From CAVTWY01 sp963738615 (GTDB lineage: Bacteria > Pseudomonadota > Gammaproteobacteria > Burkholderiales > Burkholderiaceae_C), in contig CAVTXI010000019.1 of NCBI GenBank assembly GCA_963738615.1, positions 806,001-870,000 on the forward strand: a DNA stretch of 64,000 nt, written 5' to 3'. Both the position numbers and the translations under genes were made by a program. This document shows, one piece after another, positions 38,722 to 47,750 of the stretch (its first letter is position 1; every line of letters starts with the position of its first letter). Below the pieces are notes generated by a model. It saw nothing but the letters and a program-made list of their open reading frames with translations, made no database searches and was not told the DNA's origin.

Positions 38722-39681
38722 TCACGCCTTCGCTGGAGGGGCCTCGGTCGCCGCGGTCGGGCCTTTGACACCATAGCCGTACCCGTAACCGTAGGTCGTG
38801 TCACCGGCATCGCGGGCGCGGTTGAGGACGAGCAGGCGCACCGGACACGATTCGATCAGGGTCAGCGCGCTTTCGACCTTGGCCTGCGGCGTCTTCTCGG
38901 CATGGACGACGACGACGACCTGGCCCATGTGAGTCGCCAAAACCCGGGCTTCGGTGGTCAGCAGCAGGGGCGGCGAATCAAAGACGATGATCCGGTCCTG
39001 GTAGCGCGAAGTCATGTCGGCAAGAAGCCGCATCATGGTGTCGCTGGCCAGCAGTTCGGTCGCATCCCTTCTGGGCGCGCCGCTCGGGATCAAGGTCAGC
39101 TTGTCGATGTTGGTCTGCAGGATGACGTCCGACAGGTCGGCTTGTCCCTCGAGGACGTCGAGCAAGCCAGGTTCCAGAATCGTTTCGTCGTTGGTGTTCA
39201 ACCCGAGCACGCGGGCAACCGATGGGCGCTCAACGTCGGCATCGACGAGCATCACGGTGTGATCGACCTCCGAGGCCAGACTCATCGCCAGATTCACGGC
39301 CGTGAATGTCTTGCCCTCGCCGACGAGCGCGCTGGTGACCATGATCAGGTTCCCGTTGGCCACCTTGACCGGCGCACGGCCTCTTGCGTTGCGAACCAAC
39401 GGTCGCTTGATCACGCGAAACTGGTCAGCCAGCGCGCTGCGAGGCGCATCGGGCACAAGTAAACCTGCAGAAGCCAGCGCAGCGAGATCGATCTCGATCC
39501 TGCGCGAAGTAACCGTGGGCTGCGACGGCGGCAGGCTTGTGCTGGCCGAAGGGCCAGTGCTCTCGACAACTCCAAGGACCGGTCCGGGGGCGGCGGCAGA
39601 GGGGCTGTCGACGCCGACACCGGCTCCGGCTCGACGCAATTGCTCGAGGCGCATCGCCGCTTGCTCGATGAGTCCGCTCAT
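38722..39681 (-). CDS. XrtA-associated tyrosine autokinase (TIGR03018 type)
   Basis: A 319-residue BY-kinase (CapB/Wzc-C-like). After a variable N-terminal third come the Walker A-like motif SALVGEGKTFTAVNLAMSL, Walker A' VMLVDADVERPS and Walker B IIVFDSPPLLL, the set unique to bacterial tyrosine kinases. The tail TTYGYGYGYGVKG is a tyrosine cluster that would be autophosphorylated. It partners the chain-length protein encoded next to it; their genes overlap by four bases (ATGA). Phosphorylation state normally controls polymer length and export through this membrane partner. Confidence 0.93.
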   Translation of the reverse strand: MSGLIEQAAMRLEQLRRAGAGVGVDSPSAAAPGPVLGVVESTGPSASTSLPPSQPTVTSRRIEIDLAALASAGLLVPDAPRSALADQFRVIKRPLVRNARGRAPVKVANGNLIMVTSALVGEGKTFTAVNLAMSLASEVDHTVMLVDADVERPSVARVLGLNTNDETILEPGLLDVLEGQADLSDVILQTNIDKLTLIPSGAPRRDATELLASDTMMRLLADMTSRYQDRIIVFDSPPLLLTTEARVLATHMGQVVVVVHAEKTPQAKVESALTLIESCPVRLLVLNRARDAGDTTYGYGYGYGVKGPTAATEAPPAKA

Positions 39682-41258
39682 AGTCCGCGCATCCTCAGGA
39701 AGAACGCCGCGCCGAGGGCGAAGACAAGTAGCAATCCCGTCGAGGCGGTCGTGAATCCGAGCAGGTCGAGCCGTCGGTGGCGAACTGCAGCCGCGTCCAT
39801 CAGGCTCGAGACGGCACCAAGCACCGGCAGGCCCAGCTTGCTCTTGAGATCAGAGATATCGAAGAAGACCGGCCGGAGCTGCCAGGCCGCCATGGCTGCC
39901 AAGCAACCCGCACCCAATGCCGCCAGCGGCACGAGCCCCAGAAGCATCAGCCGGTCCGGCCAAACCGGCTGCGGCGCGACACGGGGCGGATCAATCACTC
40001 GGAAATCCGCCATACCCGAGGCCTCGGCCTCTTCCGAGATCGCGGCCGTCTCGCGTCGACCGACCAGGTCCTCGTAGTTCTTCTTGTGGATGGTGTAGTC
40101 GCGGTTGAGCTGCGCGGCCTCGGCTTCCACCTGAGGAGCCGTCTTTCGCTGCGCGCGTGCCTGGTTGTACCGGCTCGAGTACTCAGCGACACGTGCCTTG
40201 AGCGGCGCCACCTGCACTTCGGCCACGGCCACCATCCGACTGAGCTCCTGGATGGCGGGGCTGGTCGCCGCCGGGCTGGCCGGGGCGGATGCTTGCTTGG
40301 CGGCAGCGGCGCGCTTGAGCGCTTGAATCTCGGCGTTGCGCTGTCCTTCGAGATCCGTGACGAGACGGCGCGTAGCGATGACCTCGGGATGCAGGTCGGT
40401 GTAGCGCTGCAGAAGGGCATCGAGGTTGCGACGCTGAGCATCCAGCCTGGCATCGATCTCCGGCGTCGCGATGCTCACGCCCGCGTCGAGGACGAGGCTC
40501 TGTGTCGACAGCGTCGACGACTGGGACCGCTCGCTTGCCAAGGCGGCTTTCGCTGCGTCACGCGCGTTCTCGGCCTCTCGCAGGTCGAGTCGCGCCTTCT
40601 CGAGCTGCTCGCTGAGTTCGCCCAAGCGCACTGTGATGTCTTTGCCGTCGCTGCCAATCTGTGAATCGAGGTTGCGCAGCCTGAATGCCTTCAACCTTGC
40701 CTCGGCCTCCTCGAGCTTGCCTCGATAGTTGTTGATCTGCTCGGTGATGAAGGCGCGCGCGCTCTCGGCGTCCTTCTTGCTGGCTCCGAGCCCCGTCTCG
40801 ACGAAGATCGACACGAGCGACTGAACCGCCCGCTTGGCACGTTCTGGATCGGTGTCGCGGAACGACAGCCTGTACAGATTGTTGGTTCCCGTCGGGGTGA
40901 TTCGCAAGGTCGCCATCACCTGGTCGACCAACGTGTCGCTGTCGGCCTTCGATGCGCTTTTCAGGTCGAGATCGGCCATCCGCACCAGCTTCTCGACATT
41001 GGGTCGGCTGATCAGCGTTCGACTGAGCATGGCCACTTGCTGCTCGACGTTGGGCTGCACGGCCAGCCCGGCCAGCAGAGGCTTGAGGATCGAGTCGGTG
41101 TCGACTTGGATGCGGGCGGTGGCCTCGTAGCGATTGGGGATCTTGTAGACGATCGCCGCGCCGGCGAACGCCGTCACCCACGCGAAGAGCATGCCAAGCC
41201 AGCGGTGCTTCCACATGCCTCGCAACGCACTCACGACCTGGCGGATCAACTCGTTCAT
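39678..41258 (-). CDS. XrtA system polysaccharide chain-length determinant (TIGR03007 type)
   Basis: A 526-residue Wzz/GNVR co-polymerase. Two membrane helices flank the periplasmic part: MLFAWVTAFAGAAIVY near residue 25 and LMLLGLVPLAALGAGCLAAM near 445, with a third at the C terminus. The middle is a long coiled coil (RAFITEQINNYRGKLEEAEA to DLEGQRNAEIQALKRAAAA), and the Pro-rich motif before the second helix is PPRVAPQPVWPDR. It sets polymer length and links the inner-membrane machinery to the export lipoprotein. It is transcribed after the export gene (27 bases gap) and overlaps the autokinase gene. Confidence 0.93.
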   Translation of the reverse strand: MNELIRQVVSALRGMWKHRWLGMLFAWVTAFAGAAIVYKIPNRYEATARIQVDTDSILKPLLAGLAVQPNVEQQVAMLSRTLISRPNVEKLVRMADLDLKSASKADSDTLVDQVMATLRITPTGTNNLYRLSFRDTDPERAKRAVQSLVSIFVETGLGASKKDAESARAFITEQINNYRGKLEEAEARLKAFRLRNLDSQIGSDGKDITVRLGELSEQLEKARLDLREAENARDAAKAALASERSQSSTLSTQSLVLDAGVSIATPEIDARLDAQRRNLDALLQRYTDLHPEVIATRRLVTDLEGQRNAEIQALKRAAAAKQASAPASPAATSPAIQELSRMVAVAEVQVAPLKARVAEYSSRYNQARAQRKTAPQVEAEAAQLNRDYTIHKKNYEDLVGRRETAAISEEAEASGMADFRVIDPPRVAPQPVWPDRLMLLGLVPLAALGAGCLAAMAAWQLRPVFFDISDLKSKLGLPVLGAVSSLMDAAAVRHRRLDLLGFTTASTGLLLVFALGAAFFLRMRGL

Positions 41259-41285
41259 GACGACGGACTTTCGCTTTGACGGGCC

Positions 41286-41921
41286 TCAGAACGCACTCTG
41301 CGGAATGATGACGACGTCACCGGGCTGCATCTCGACATTGGCCGAGATGTCACCACCCTTGACCAAGTCCTTGAGGCGCACCGCATAAAGCTTGTTGCCG
41401 TCGCTCGTCCGAAGGATCGTGGCACGGTTACCGGCTGCAAAGTCGGTCAGGCCGCCGACGGCGATCATCACGTCGAGCAGCGTCATCTTCTGGCGGAACG
41501 GCAGGAATTGCGGGCGCGCGGCCTCGCCGACGACCCGGATCTGTTCGCTGTAAGAGCCCACGATGTTGGTGACCACGACCGTGACGACCGGATCGCGCAC
41601 GTATTTACCGAGCATGGCCTCCAACTCGCGCGCCAACTGGACCGAAGTCTTGCCCTGGGCGAGCATTTCGTCGACGAGCGGCGCGGAAATCTTGCCGTCG
41701 GGACGCACGGGAACCGACATCGACAACTCAGGGTGGCGCGCGACGATGACATTCAGCGTGTCGCCGGGGCCGATGATGTACGAATAGTTCTCGTTCGCCG
41801 CTTTGGCCGGGGCGGGGGGCAAGCCCGCGGTCGGGCCGGCGCAGGCCGCCAGCGTCCACGCGACGATGCATGCGACAACGGTGCCCGAGGTCTTTCGGAT
41901 CATGCGGGTGACGAATTTCAT
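41286..41921 (-). CDS. XrtA system exopolysaccharide export lipoprotein (TIGR03027 type)
   Basis: A 211-residue Wza-like lipoprotein. The signal peptide ends in a lipobox, WTLAACAG, with the modified Cys near residue 27. The poly_export domain begins YSYIIGPGDTLNVIVARHPE, and the SLBB-type part is QIRVVGEAARPQFLPFRQ to MQPGDVVIIPQSAF. It should form the outer-membrane export channel with its partners. It is the first gene of the leftward structural operon after the prsR gene, with 172 bases between, which is room for a promoter that PrsR could activate. I looked for a sigma-54 -24/-12 element there and found no good match. Confidence 0.93.
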   Translation of the reverse strand: MKFVTRMIRKTSGTVVACIVAWTLAACAGPTAGLPPAPAKAANENYSYIIGPGDTLNVIVARHPELSMSVPVRPDGKISAPLVDEMLAQGKTSVQLARELEAMLGKYVRDPVVTVVVTNIVGSYSEQIRVVGEAARPQFLPFRQKMTLLDVMIAVGGLTDFAAGNRATILRTSDGNKLYAVRLKDLVKGGDISANVEMQPGDVVIIPQSAF

Positions 41922-42093
41922 GACGACCTCGAACTAACGACCAGAAAACGGAAGGCGCGGGCACAGGGCGACGCCCAGGAAACGCCGAGCTGTCGAACAG
42001 TTGGACAAGGCTACCGGTGCACGAGGCACGCGCGCAAGGCCATGAATCAATGTCATCCCCATACGTGTGAGGCAAGCGCACGCTCGCGTCGGC

Positions 42094-43461
42094 CTATCCA
42101 TCGCTGTGAATCCCCAACCGGTTGATCAGGTCGTACAACGTGGGGCGGCTGACAGCAAGCAAGTCCGCTGCCCGTGCGATATTGCCATCGGCCCTGGCCA
42201 GTGCCCGAGTGACGGCTTCGCGTTCGGCTGTTTCGCGTACGGTGCGCAGATCCCAGACGGGTTGGTCGCCATCGGCCAACCCAACGTCAGGCAATCCCAG
42301 TTCTTGCAGCCCGATGCGACTACCGTCGGCCATGATGGAGGCTCGCCTGATCACGTTCTGGAGCTCGCGCACATTCCCTGGCCATCGGTGTTGCTCGATT
42401 GCGCGCAGCGCTTCGTCGGTAAAGCGCAACGTGCTGCGCAGTTCTTCGGACGCCCGCTTCAGGAACGCGTGAGACAGCAGCACTGCATCACCCACCCGGT
42501 CGCGCAGGGGCGGGACTGCAACCACGATCTCGGCCAAGCGGTAGTACAAATCTTCCCTGAATCGGCCGGCCTTGATCAGCGCCGGAAGGTCTTGGTGCGT
42601 CGCACACGCGACACGCACGTCGACGGCAATCGCCGTTCTGCTACCCAGGCGCTCGATCGTGCGCTCCTGTAGGAACCGCAGCAGCTTGGCCTGTAGCGGC
42701 GCCGGCAGGTCGCCGATCTCGTCGAGGAACAACGTGCCTCGGTGAGCTGTCTCGATTCTCCCGACGGTCGTCTTGACGGCGCCGGTGAAGGCCCCCTTTT
42801 CGAAGCCGAACAGCTCGCTTTCGAGGAGGGTTTCCGGGATCGCCGCGCAATTGATCGCAACCAACTTGCCTTCGCGCCGAGAGGCCGCGTGAAGGCCCTG
42901 CGCCAGGATTTCCTTTCCGGTACCGCTCTCTCCCAGCACCATCACACTGGCGCTGCTGGGTGCCACCTTCTCGATCGTGCGGCACGCGCGCAACGTTTGT
43001 GGGTCGCGCGTAATCAGGCCGGCGAAGGCCTCGTTGGACACCTGCGCCCTCAACCGCGACACCTCGGCCTGCAATTCGTGGACACGCAGCGCACGCTCGA
43101 CGGTCATCTTCAGCAAATCGGCGTCCAGCGGCTTCGCCAAGAAGTCATACGCGCCGAGTTCGACCGCCCGCACTGCATTGGCGCGGTCACTCTGGCCGGA
43201 CAGCACGATGACCTTGACCGCAGGGTCCAAACCAAGCAGTGCATCCAGTAGCGCGAAGCCCTCTGACGCAGCGTCGGCGTCGGGCGGTAGGCCAAGATCC
43301 ATCGTCACGACGGGCATCGGTGAGCGCTTAAAAAGAGACAGCGCGCCAATTCGATCTGCCGCGGCCACCGAGTCGAAACCGTCGAGTGACCATTTGATCT
43401 GCTTCTGCAGTGCCAAATCATCCTCGACGATCAGCACCTGGGGCCGTTTGGTCGCGCTCAT
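42094..43461 (-). CDS. prsR: PEP-CTERM-box response regulator PrsR
   Basis: A 455-residue NtrC-type activator. The receiver domain has Asp55 in VTMDLGLPPD, the central AAA+ domain has Walker A GESGTGKEI, the sigma-54 contact motif GAFTGA and Walker B FLDEIGDL, and the C terminus ends in a Fis-type helix-turn-helix (NIARAADLLAVSRPTLYDLI). This is the TIGR02915 family that activates exopolysaccharide and PEP-CTERM genes with RNA polymerase sigma-54. ATG at 43461 overlaps prsK by four bases; the frame upstream to 43698 lies within prsK. It is expected to switch on the operon to its left when phosphorylated by PrsK. Confidence 0.94.
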   Translation of the reverse strand: MSATKRPQVLIVEDDLALQKQIKWSLDGFDSVAAADRIGALSLFKRSPMPVVTMDLGLPPDADAASEGFALLDALLGLDPAVKVIVLSGQSDRANAVRAVELGAYDFLAKPLDADLLKMTVERALRVHELQAEVSRLRAQVSNEAFAGLITRDPQTLRACRTIEKVAPSSASVMVLGESGTGKEILAQGLHAASRREGKLVAINCAAIPETLLESELFGFEKGAFTGAVKTTVGRIETAHRGTLFLDEIGDLPAPLQAKLLRFLQERTIERLGSRTAIAVDVRVACATHQDLPALIKAGRFREDLYYRLAEIVVAVPPLRDRVGDAVLLSHAFLKRASEELRSTLRFTDEALRAIEQHRWPGNVRELQNVIRRASIMADGSRIGLQELGLPDVGLADGDQPVWDLRTVRETAEREAVTRALARADGNIARAADLLAVSRPTLYDLINRLGIHSDG

Positions 43462-45512
43462 CGCTCGCCGTGCAATTCGTGGATCGCGCCTTGCCCGGTC
43501 TCCAGCAACGGCAAGCTGACGACGACGGTGGTCCCGCGGCCGACTTCGCTTTCGACGGTCAAGCTGCCTCCTATTTCGTGAATGTACTGTCGGCTCTCGT
43601 AAGCGCCGATCCCCATGCCCTGGGACTTGGTCGAGTGGAACGGTTTGAACAGTTCCGTCGCAATGAACTCTCGGCTCATCCCATGCCCGTTGTCGCACAC
43701 CGCGACTTTCGCCTGACTGCCCTCGCGTGACAAAGTGATCGTCACGGTGCCGTTCGGCGCTGTTGCGTCGAGCGCGTTGTCGACGAGGTGACCGATGACG
43801 CGTTCGACCCGCTGTTCGGCACCACGCGCAACGACGCGATCCACGAACTGAACAGCGAGCGCGCGACCGCGGGCTTCGGCCGCGGCTCGAACGCGATCGA
43901 CCACGGCCGGCAAGGCGACCCCGGCGCCAGTGCCGGCCGGCGTGTCGCTCGAGCGAAGTTGGTGCATCAGTCGACGCATCTTCTCGAGGGAGTTCTCGAC
44001 GGTCGCCAGCATGTCCTCCTGAAACTCGGGGTTGTCTTTCAAGCGTCTCGCGTTTTGCGTCATCAAGGACAACTGAGCAACGACGTTTTTCAGATCGTGC
44101 ACGACGAATGCCGACATCTTGTTGAAGGCCTCGAATTTGCGCGCTTCCAGCAAGGCTTCAGTCGCATGGATCATCGCCAGGAAGCTGGCCGCTTGTCGGC
44201 TGGCGGTTTTCAGCAGGTCGCGCACCTCCCAGTTCAGCGCCGTCATCGCGTGCGGCGGCTCGATCACCACGAACCCGACGAGTCGCGACCCCACGATCAG
44301 GGGCACAACCAGCCAGTACGCCTGGTTCTCGAGCAACCATGTGGGGGGCGATACGACTCCAGCGCTTTCGCGACCACCACGGCAGGCCGAGAGATCGACA
44401 CCCCACTGCCGCTCGAGCAGCAAGCGTGCGAACGCTGAATCCTCCGCTTCACAGTTGTCGTTGACGGGTGAATTCCACCTTGCCGCCTGGACCAGCAAAG
44501 CCCGCTGTGAATCCCGATACCACAGCGCGCCAGCAGGGCTGTGCAGCATCTCGGCCAAGCCTTGGACGACCAGGCCGCCGACCTCACGCGGCGACCGTTC
44601 GGCACCCAGCCGCGCCGTGAAACGCAACCACTCTGTTCGGTAGTCGTAGCGGTAGCGGAAGAAGTGCTTGCTGACGAACACCCGCAGCCTCGCTCGCATT
44701 GCGCCCGACAGCGCCAGCGCGGTCAGCGCCACGAGGCTGACGCTGACCAGGATGATCTGAAGCGCACCGCCCCAATCGCCGCCAAGCTTGCGAACGTAGT
44801 AGCCGCTGGCTGAAATCAGCAGCAGGTAGATGCCCACCAGGATCAGCGTCACGGTGTGGAACGCTGCGTCTCGGGAGACACGCAACGAGCCGCGCCAGTT
44901 GGCTTGGCGCTGCACGGACACGTAGAGCAGCGCAACCGGCAACGCATGCACGGCGCCACGAAGCGCGGCTGCCTCGTCGTCGGGGCGGCCGAACAGCAGG
45001 ACGTAGGAGTGCAGGTACAGATCGAACACGAAAATGGCAGCAAGGCCCAGGCACAGCGGCTTCAAGTGCCAGCGAGCATCTTCGGCCGCGCCCTTGGAAA
45101 CCTGCTCGATCAGCACCAGACCAACGACGGGGAACGCTATCGTCGCAAATGGCAGCGCGCCGGTTGCAGCGCCAGCCGCACCGAACAGCGTTGCCAGGAT
45201 CACAAGGCCACGGAGCAAAACCATCTGACCGCGCCCGGGCTCTTGTCGTCGCAACAACCAGAGAGTGAACCCAAACCAGGCTGCATAGCGGCTAAGGTCC
45301 AGCAGGTTGGCGGCCACGGCCAGTGGCAAGCCTCCCTTCCCGTAAGCGGCGGCAGCGACGCCCCCCCAGGCCGCGCTGACGAGCACGCCAGCAACGAACC
45401 AACCCCCGAGCGCCAAGCGCGCGCGGCCGCCGAAGGGACCGGCGAACAGCAAACAAGCGAACACCCCGTACGAAAGGCCCGCCAGCAGATGGCTGTAGAC
45501 CGCCAGGGTCAC
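43458..45512 (-). CDS. prsK: XrtA/PEP-CTERM system histidine kinase PrsK
   Basis: A 684-residue sensor kinase. Roughly eight N-terminal membrane segments (residues 1-290) form a 7TMR-like sensor, followed by a GAF-like region (residues about 310-450), an H-box AFVVHDLKNVVAQL with the phosphorylated His, and an HATPase domain (HLVDNALDATA, CDNGHGM, FKPFHSTKSQGMGIG). The TIGR02916 family pairs with PrsR, encoded immediately downstream with a four-base overlap. The start at 45512 is a GTG; it lies 8 bases after the sugar transferase gene. The signal sensed is not known. Confidence 0.94.
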   Translation of the reverse strand: MTLAVYSHLLAGLSYGVFACLLFAGPFGGRARLALGGWFVAGVLVSAAWGGVAAAAYGKGGLPLAVAANLLDLSRYAAWFGFTLWLLRRQEPGRGQMVLLRGLVILATLFGAAGAATGALPFATIAFPVVGLVLIEQVSKGAAEDARWHLKPLCLGLAAIFVFDLYLHSYVLLFGRPDDEAAALRGAVHALPVALLYVSVQRQANWRGSLRVSRDAAFHTVTLILVGIYLLLISASGYYVRKLGGDWGGALQIILVSVSLVALTALALSGAMRARLRVFVSKHFFRYRYDYRTEWLRFTARLGAERSPREVGGLVVQGLAEMLHSPAGALWYRDSQRALLVQAARWNSPVNDNCEAEDSAFARLLLERQWGVDLSACRGGRESAGVVSPPTWLLENQAYWLVVPLIVGSRLVGFVVIEPPHAMTALNWEVRDLLKTASRQAASFLAMIHATEALLEARKFEAFNKMSAFVVHDLKNVVAQLSLMTQNARRLKDNPEFQEDMLATVENSLEKMRRLMHQLRSSDTPAGTGAGVALPAVVDRVRAAAEARGRALAVQFVDRVVARGAEQRVERVIGHLVDNALDATAPNGTVTITLSREGSQAKVAVCDNGHGMSREFIATELFKPFHSTKSQGMGIGAYESRQYIHEIGGSLTVESEVGRGTTVVVSLPLLETGQGAIHELHGER

Positions 45513-45520
45513 GGTGCCGT

Positions 45521-46882
45521 TTACCGCGCGCCTTTGCCTGTCAGCACGACCGACACGGTCTCGAACACGATCAGTAAGTCAAGCAGCAGCGAGTGGTTCT
45601 TGACGTAGTAAAGGTCGTACTGAAGCTTCTGCTTGGCGTCGTCGACCGTCGCACCATACTGGTAACGCACCTGGGCCCAGCCGGTCAAGCCGGGCTTGAC
45701 GCTGTGCCGGACGGCGTAGTACGGGATGTCCCGGGTGAGTTGTTCGACGAAAACACATCGCTCTGGCCGTGGGCCGATCAGGCTCATCTCGCCCGTCAGC
45801 ACGTTGAGCAGCTGTGGCAACTCGTCGATTCGCAGCTTGCGGATGACACGCCCGACTCGCGTCACTCGAGTGTCGCGCGCCGAAGCAAAGCGCGGCCCGT
45901 CGCGCTCGGCATCGTCACACATGCTCCGGAACTTGGTGATGTTGATCTCCTCACCATTGCGCCCCACCCGCTCCTGCCGGTAAAAAATGGGCCCGCGGCT
46001 GTCGATCTTGATCAGGACCATCGTGATCAACATGATCGGTAACGTCAGTGCCAGAAGACCCAAGGCCGCCACGATGTCGAACACCCGCTTCACAGCCGTA
46101 CGGAAGAACCCTTGCTCAAACCCAGCTCCGAAAACCAGCCAACTCGCGTTGACGTAGTCGAGCCGGATCTGCCCGAGTTGCCTCTCGAAGTGGGTCGACA
46201 AGTCCGTGACTCGAATGCCGTTGACCTTGCAGTCGAGCAAGTCGCGCAAAGACATGCTCCCGCTGCGCCGCTCGGTAAGCGCAACGATCACCTCGTCGGC
46301 GTGCGCGCACTTGGCCGCAGATGCCAGTGAGTCGTCGGTTTGAAGGATGTGCGCCTCAGGCACGGCATGTTCGCGCTCGTTGGGGCTCGGGAAGAATCCG
46401 ACGACCCGGGCACTCAGGCCGTGCGCGTGCAGAGACTCGCCAACCTGACGGGCACATTCGCCGGTCCCCAACACAAGGACGCGCCGTTGAAGCAGGTGGC
46501 TCTCGCCGAACCGCGCCGTAAGCGACCGATGCGCGATGACAACACCGACCGCCACCATGCCCGCATAAGGCACGATCGATGTGGGCACGAGCACGAACAA
46601 CACATAGGCAACTGGCAACGCCAGAAGCCCAGCCAACAGCGCACGCGAAACACGCTGCTGCAACGCTCGACCCGCCAGCGGCTCGTAAAGGCCGGCGACG
46701 TTCCCGGCCACGGACGTCCACGCCGCGAGCGAAAATGCTTGCGCCGCAGTCGCCGATAGTGAAAGGCCGTGAGCCCCATGCGCAGCCGCGAACCCAACCG
46801 TCACCAGCAGCACGACGAGGAAATCCGCGGCCATCTGCAAGGCAGCGCGCAGATTCAAGCGATGATTAAAAATCTTGACCAA
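45521..46882 (-). CDS. XrtA system initiating sugar transferase (TIGR03013 type)
   Basis: A 453-residue polyprenyl glycosylphosphotransferase that starts repeat-unit synthesis on undecaprenyl phosphate. Four N-terminal membrane segments are followed by a CoA-binding-like domain (VLVLGTGECARQVGESL), one more helix (IVAALGLLALTLPIMLI) and the catalytic domain with ITKFRSMCDDAE, RVTRVGRVIRKLRIDELPQL and MSLIGPRPERCVFVEQL. The family normally begins (M)VKIFNH, so I place the start at the TTG at 46882, with GGAA about eight bases upstream. The ATG-less frame to 46981 is upstream readthrough. It is the first gene of the leftward XrtA operon and lies next to prsK. Confidence 0.92.
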   Translation of the reverse strand: MVKIFNHRLNLRAALQMAADFLVVLLVTVGFAAAHGAHGLSLSATAAQAFSLAAWTSVAGNVAGLYEPLAGRALQQRVSRALLAGLLALPVAYVLFVLVPTSIVPYAGMVAVGVVIAHRSLTARFGESHLLQRRVLVLGTGECARQVGESLHAHGLSARVVGFFPSPNEREHAVPEAHILQTDDSLASAAKCAHADEVIVALTERRSGSMSLRDLLDCKVNGIRVTDLSTHFERQLGQIRLDYVNASWLVFGAGFEQGFFRTAVKRVFDIVAALGLLALTLPIMLITMVLIKIDSRGPIFYRQERVGRNGEEINITKFRSMCDDAERDGPRFASARDTRVTRVGRVIRKLRIDELPQLLNVLTGEMSLIGPRPERCVFVEQLTRDIPYYAVRHSVKPGLTGWAQVRYQYGATVDDAKQKLQYDLYYVKNHSLLLDLLIVFETVSVVLTGKGAR

Positions 46883-47217
46883 ATGGTTCCGAGCGAGGTC
46901 TGTGGACCGCGCTGCCTCCCGACACAGATCGCTAAATTGACTCGTGCGCTGCTCGTAGTAGTCGCCGGCCAGGGGTCGCACGTTTTTCTACGACTGCTTG
47001 CGGTTGTACCAGGACCTAACGAATGCAACCAACCCCTACCTTAGGAAGTCTGTCGCATCGTCGGTCAAATTTGGGTTCTACCCCACGTTTGTAGGGTATC
47101 GGCCGTCAGCCTGCGTGCATTGAGCGGGCCTCGCTCGCTCAACTCTTGGACTGAGAGTTACACTTACGGACGCCGGTAACCCAGGAAGCCCTGATCCTGG
47201 CTCGTGTCTGACATCCC
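46883..47217. other. Intergenic region upstream of the XrtA operon
   Basis: These 335 bases separate the first XrtA gene from the tRNA. The operon promoter must be here. An imperfect palindrome with arms TACCC/GGGTA and a 10-base spacer lies at 47079-47098 and could be a protein-binding site. I searched for GCAA-N5-GTGCCA (a sigma-54 site facing left); the nearest candidate, near 47029, lacks the required -24 GG. No gene is seen. Confidence 0.45.
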
Positions 47218-47293
47218 GCGCCCGTAGCTCAGTGGATAGAGTACTGGCCTCCGAAGCCAGGGGCCGCTGGTTCGATCCCAGCCGGGCGCGCCA
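47218..47293 (+). tRNA. tRNA-Arg (anticodon CCG)
   Basis: A 76-base cloverleaf. The acceptor stem pairs GCGCCCG (47218-47224) with CGGGCGC (47283-47289), followed by discriminator G and an encoded CCA (47291-47293). The D-arm is GCTCAGTGGATAGAGT, the anticodon stem CTGGC/GCCAG encloses the loop CTCCGAA with anticodon CCG, and the T-arm is GCTGG-TTCGATC-CCAGC. It reads CGG arginine codons. tRNA 3' ends are frequent integration targets, and the integrase-related genes to its right fit that use. Confidence 0.97.
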
Positions 47294-47361
47294 CACAAGT
47301 GCTTGATCCGAAAAGGTTTTGCACTCGAACGTGAAGCCGATGAGGGCTTCACGAGGGCTCT

Positions 47362-47586
47362 GTAGCCCACCTGTAGCCCTTTTGTAGCCCATCCGTAGCC
47401 CAAACGCGCCCAACCGCGGTTGAAGACGGATTCGCCGGGATGGCGAGTTTGACGATCGGGCTGTGTAGCCCAACGGGCTACGAGACCACGGGTCACTTGA
47501 CGACTGGCGTGCGTAGCCCATCGGCGCGGCAATTCAACCAACGCTCTTGACAGCGACGCGCGCAAGTTGACGACGCGTTGGGCTAC
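47362..47586. repeat. Cluster of GTAGCCC motifs next to tRNA-Arg (candidate arm-type att sites)
   Basis: GTAGCCC occurs six times in direct orientation (47362-47368, 47373-47379, 47384-47390, 47395-47401, 47465-47471, 47513-47519) and twice inverted (47475-47481, 47580-47586). The first four are spaced exactly 11 bases apart. Later copies follow TTGACGA at 9-12 bases. Short repeated motifs spaced by about one helical turn, between a tRNA and excisionase/integrase genes, resemble arm-type integrase and excisionase binding sites of an attachment region. That role is inferred from spacing and position. Confidence 0.7.
47465..47481. other. Perfect hairpin GTAGCCC-AAC-GGGCTAC
   Basis: A 7-base perfect inverted repeat with a 3-base loop within the GTAGCCC cluster. 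No T-run follows, so a rho-independent terminator is unlikely. It may bind a dimeric protein of the integrated element. Confidence 0.6.
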
Positions 47587-47750
47587 GGATTTCGCGGGCC
47601 GAATCTCGACCGTTGGCGTGCCTTGACATGCTCGCTTTTGGGCACGACGACTGGTTTTGCGAATTCGGCATGCCCATTCGTCGCCGCAGGGGTTGATCGC
47701 GTCCTGACGGGTGATGTCATGAAGAAGTCACCACCCCAAAGGAGAACCCC

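Noticed and set aside
41922..42093. Sigma-54 promoter upstream of the export lipoprotein gene
   Set aside because: PrsR makes such a site likely, but no GG-N10-GC pair with acceptable flanks was found; the closest (TGGCCTTGCGCGCGTGC) has spacing two bases too long.
47078..47565. Minus-strand open frames across the tRNA (133 and 147 residues)
   Set aside because: They include the antisense of tRNA-Arg and low-complexity flanks; similar false proteins are common over tRNA genes.
47362..47586. CRISPR array
   Set aside because: Repeats are only 7 bases, spacers are 4 bases at first and then irregular, some copies are inverted, and no cas genes are present.
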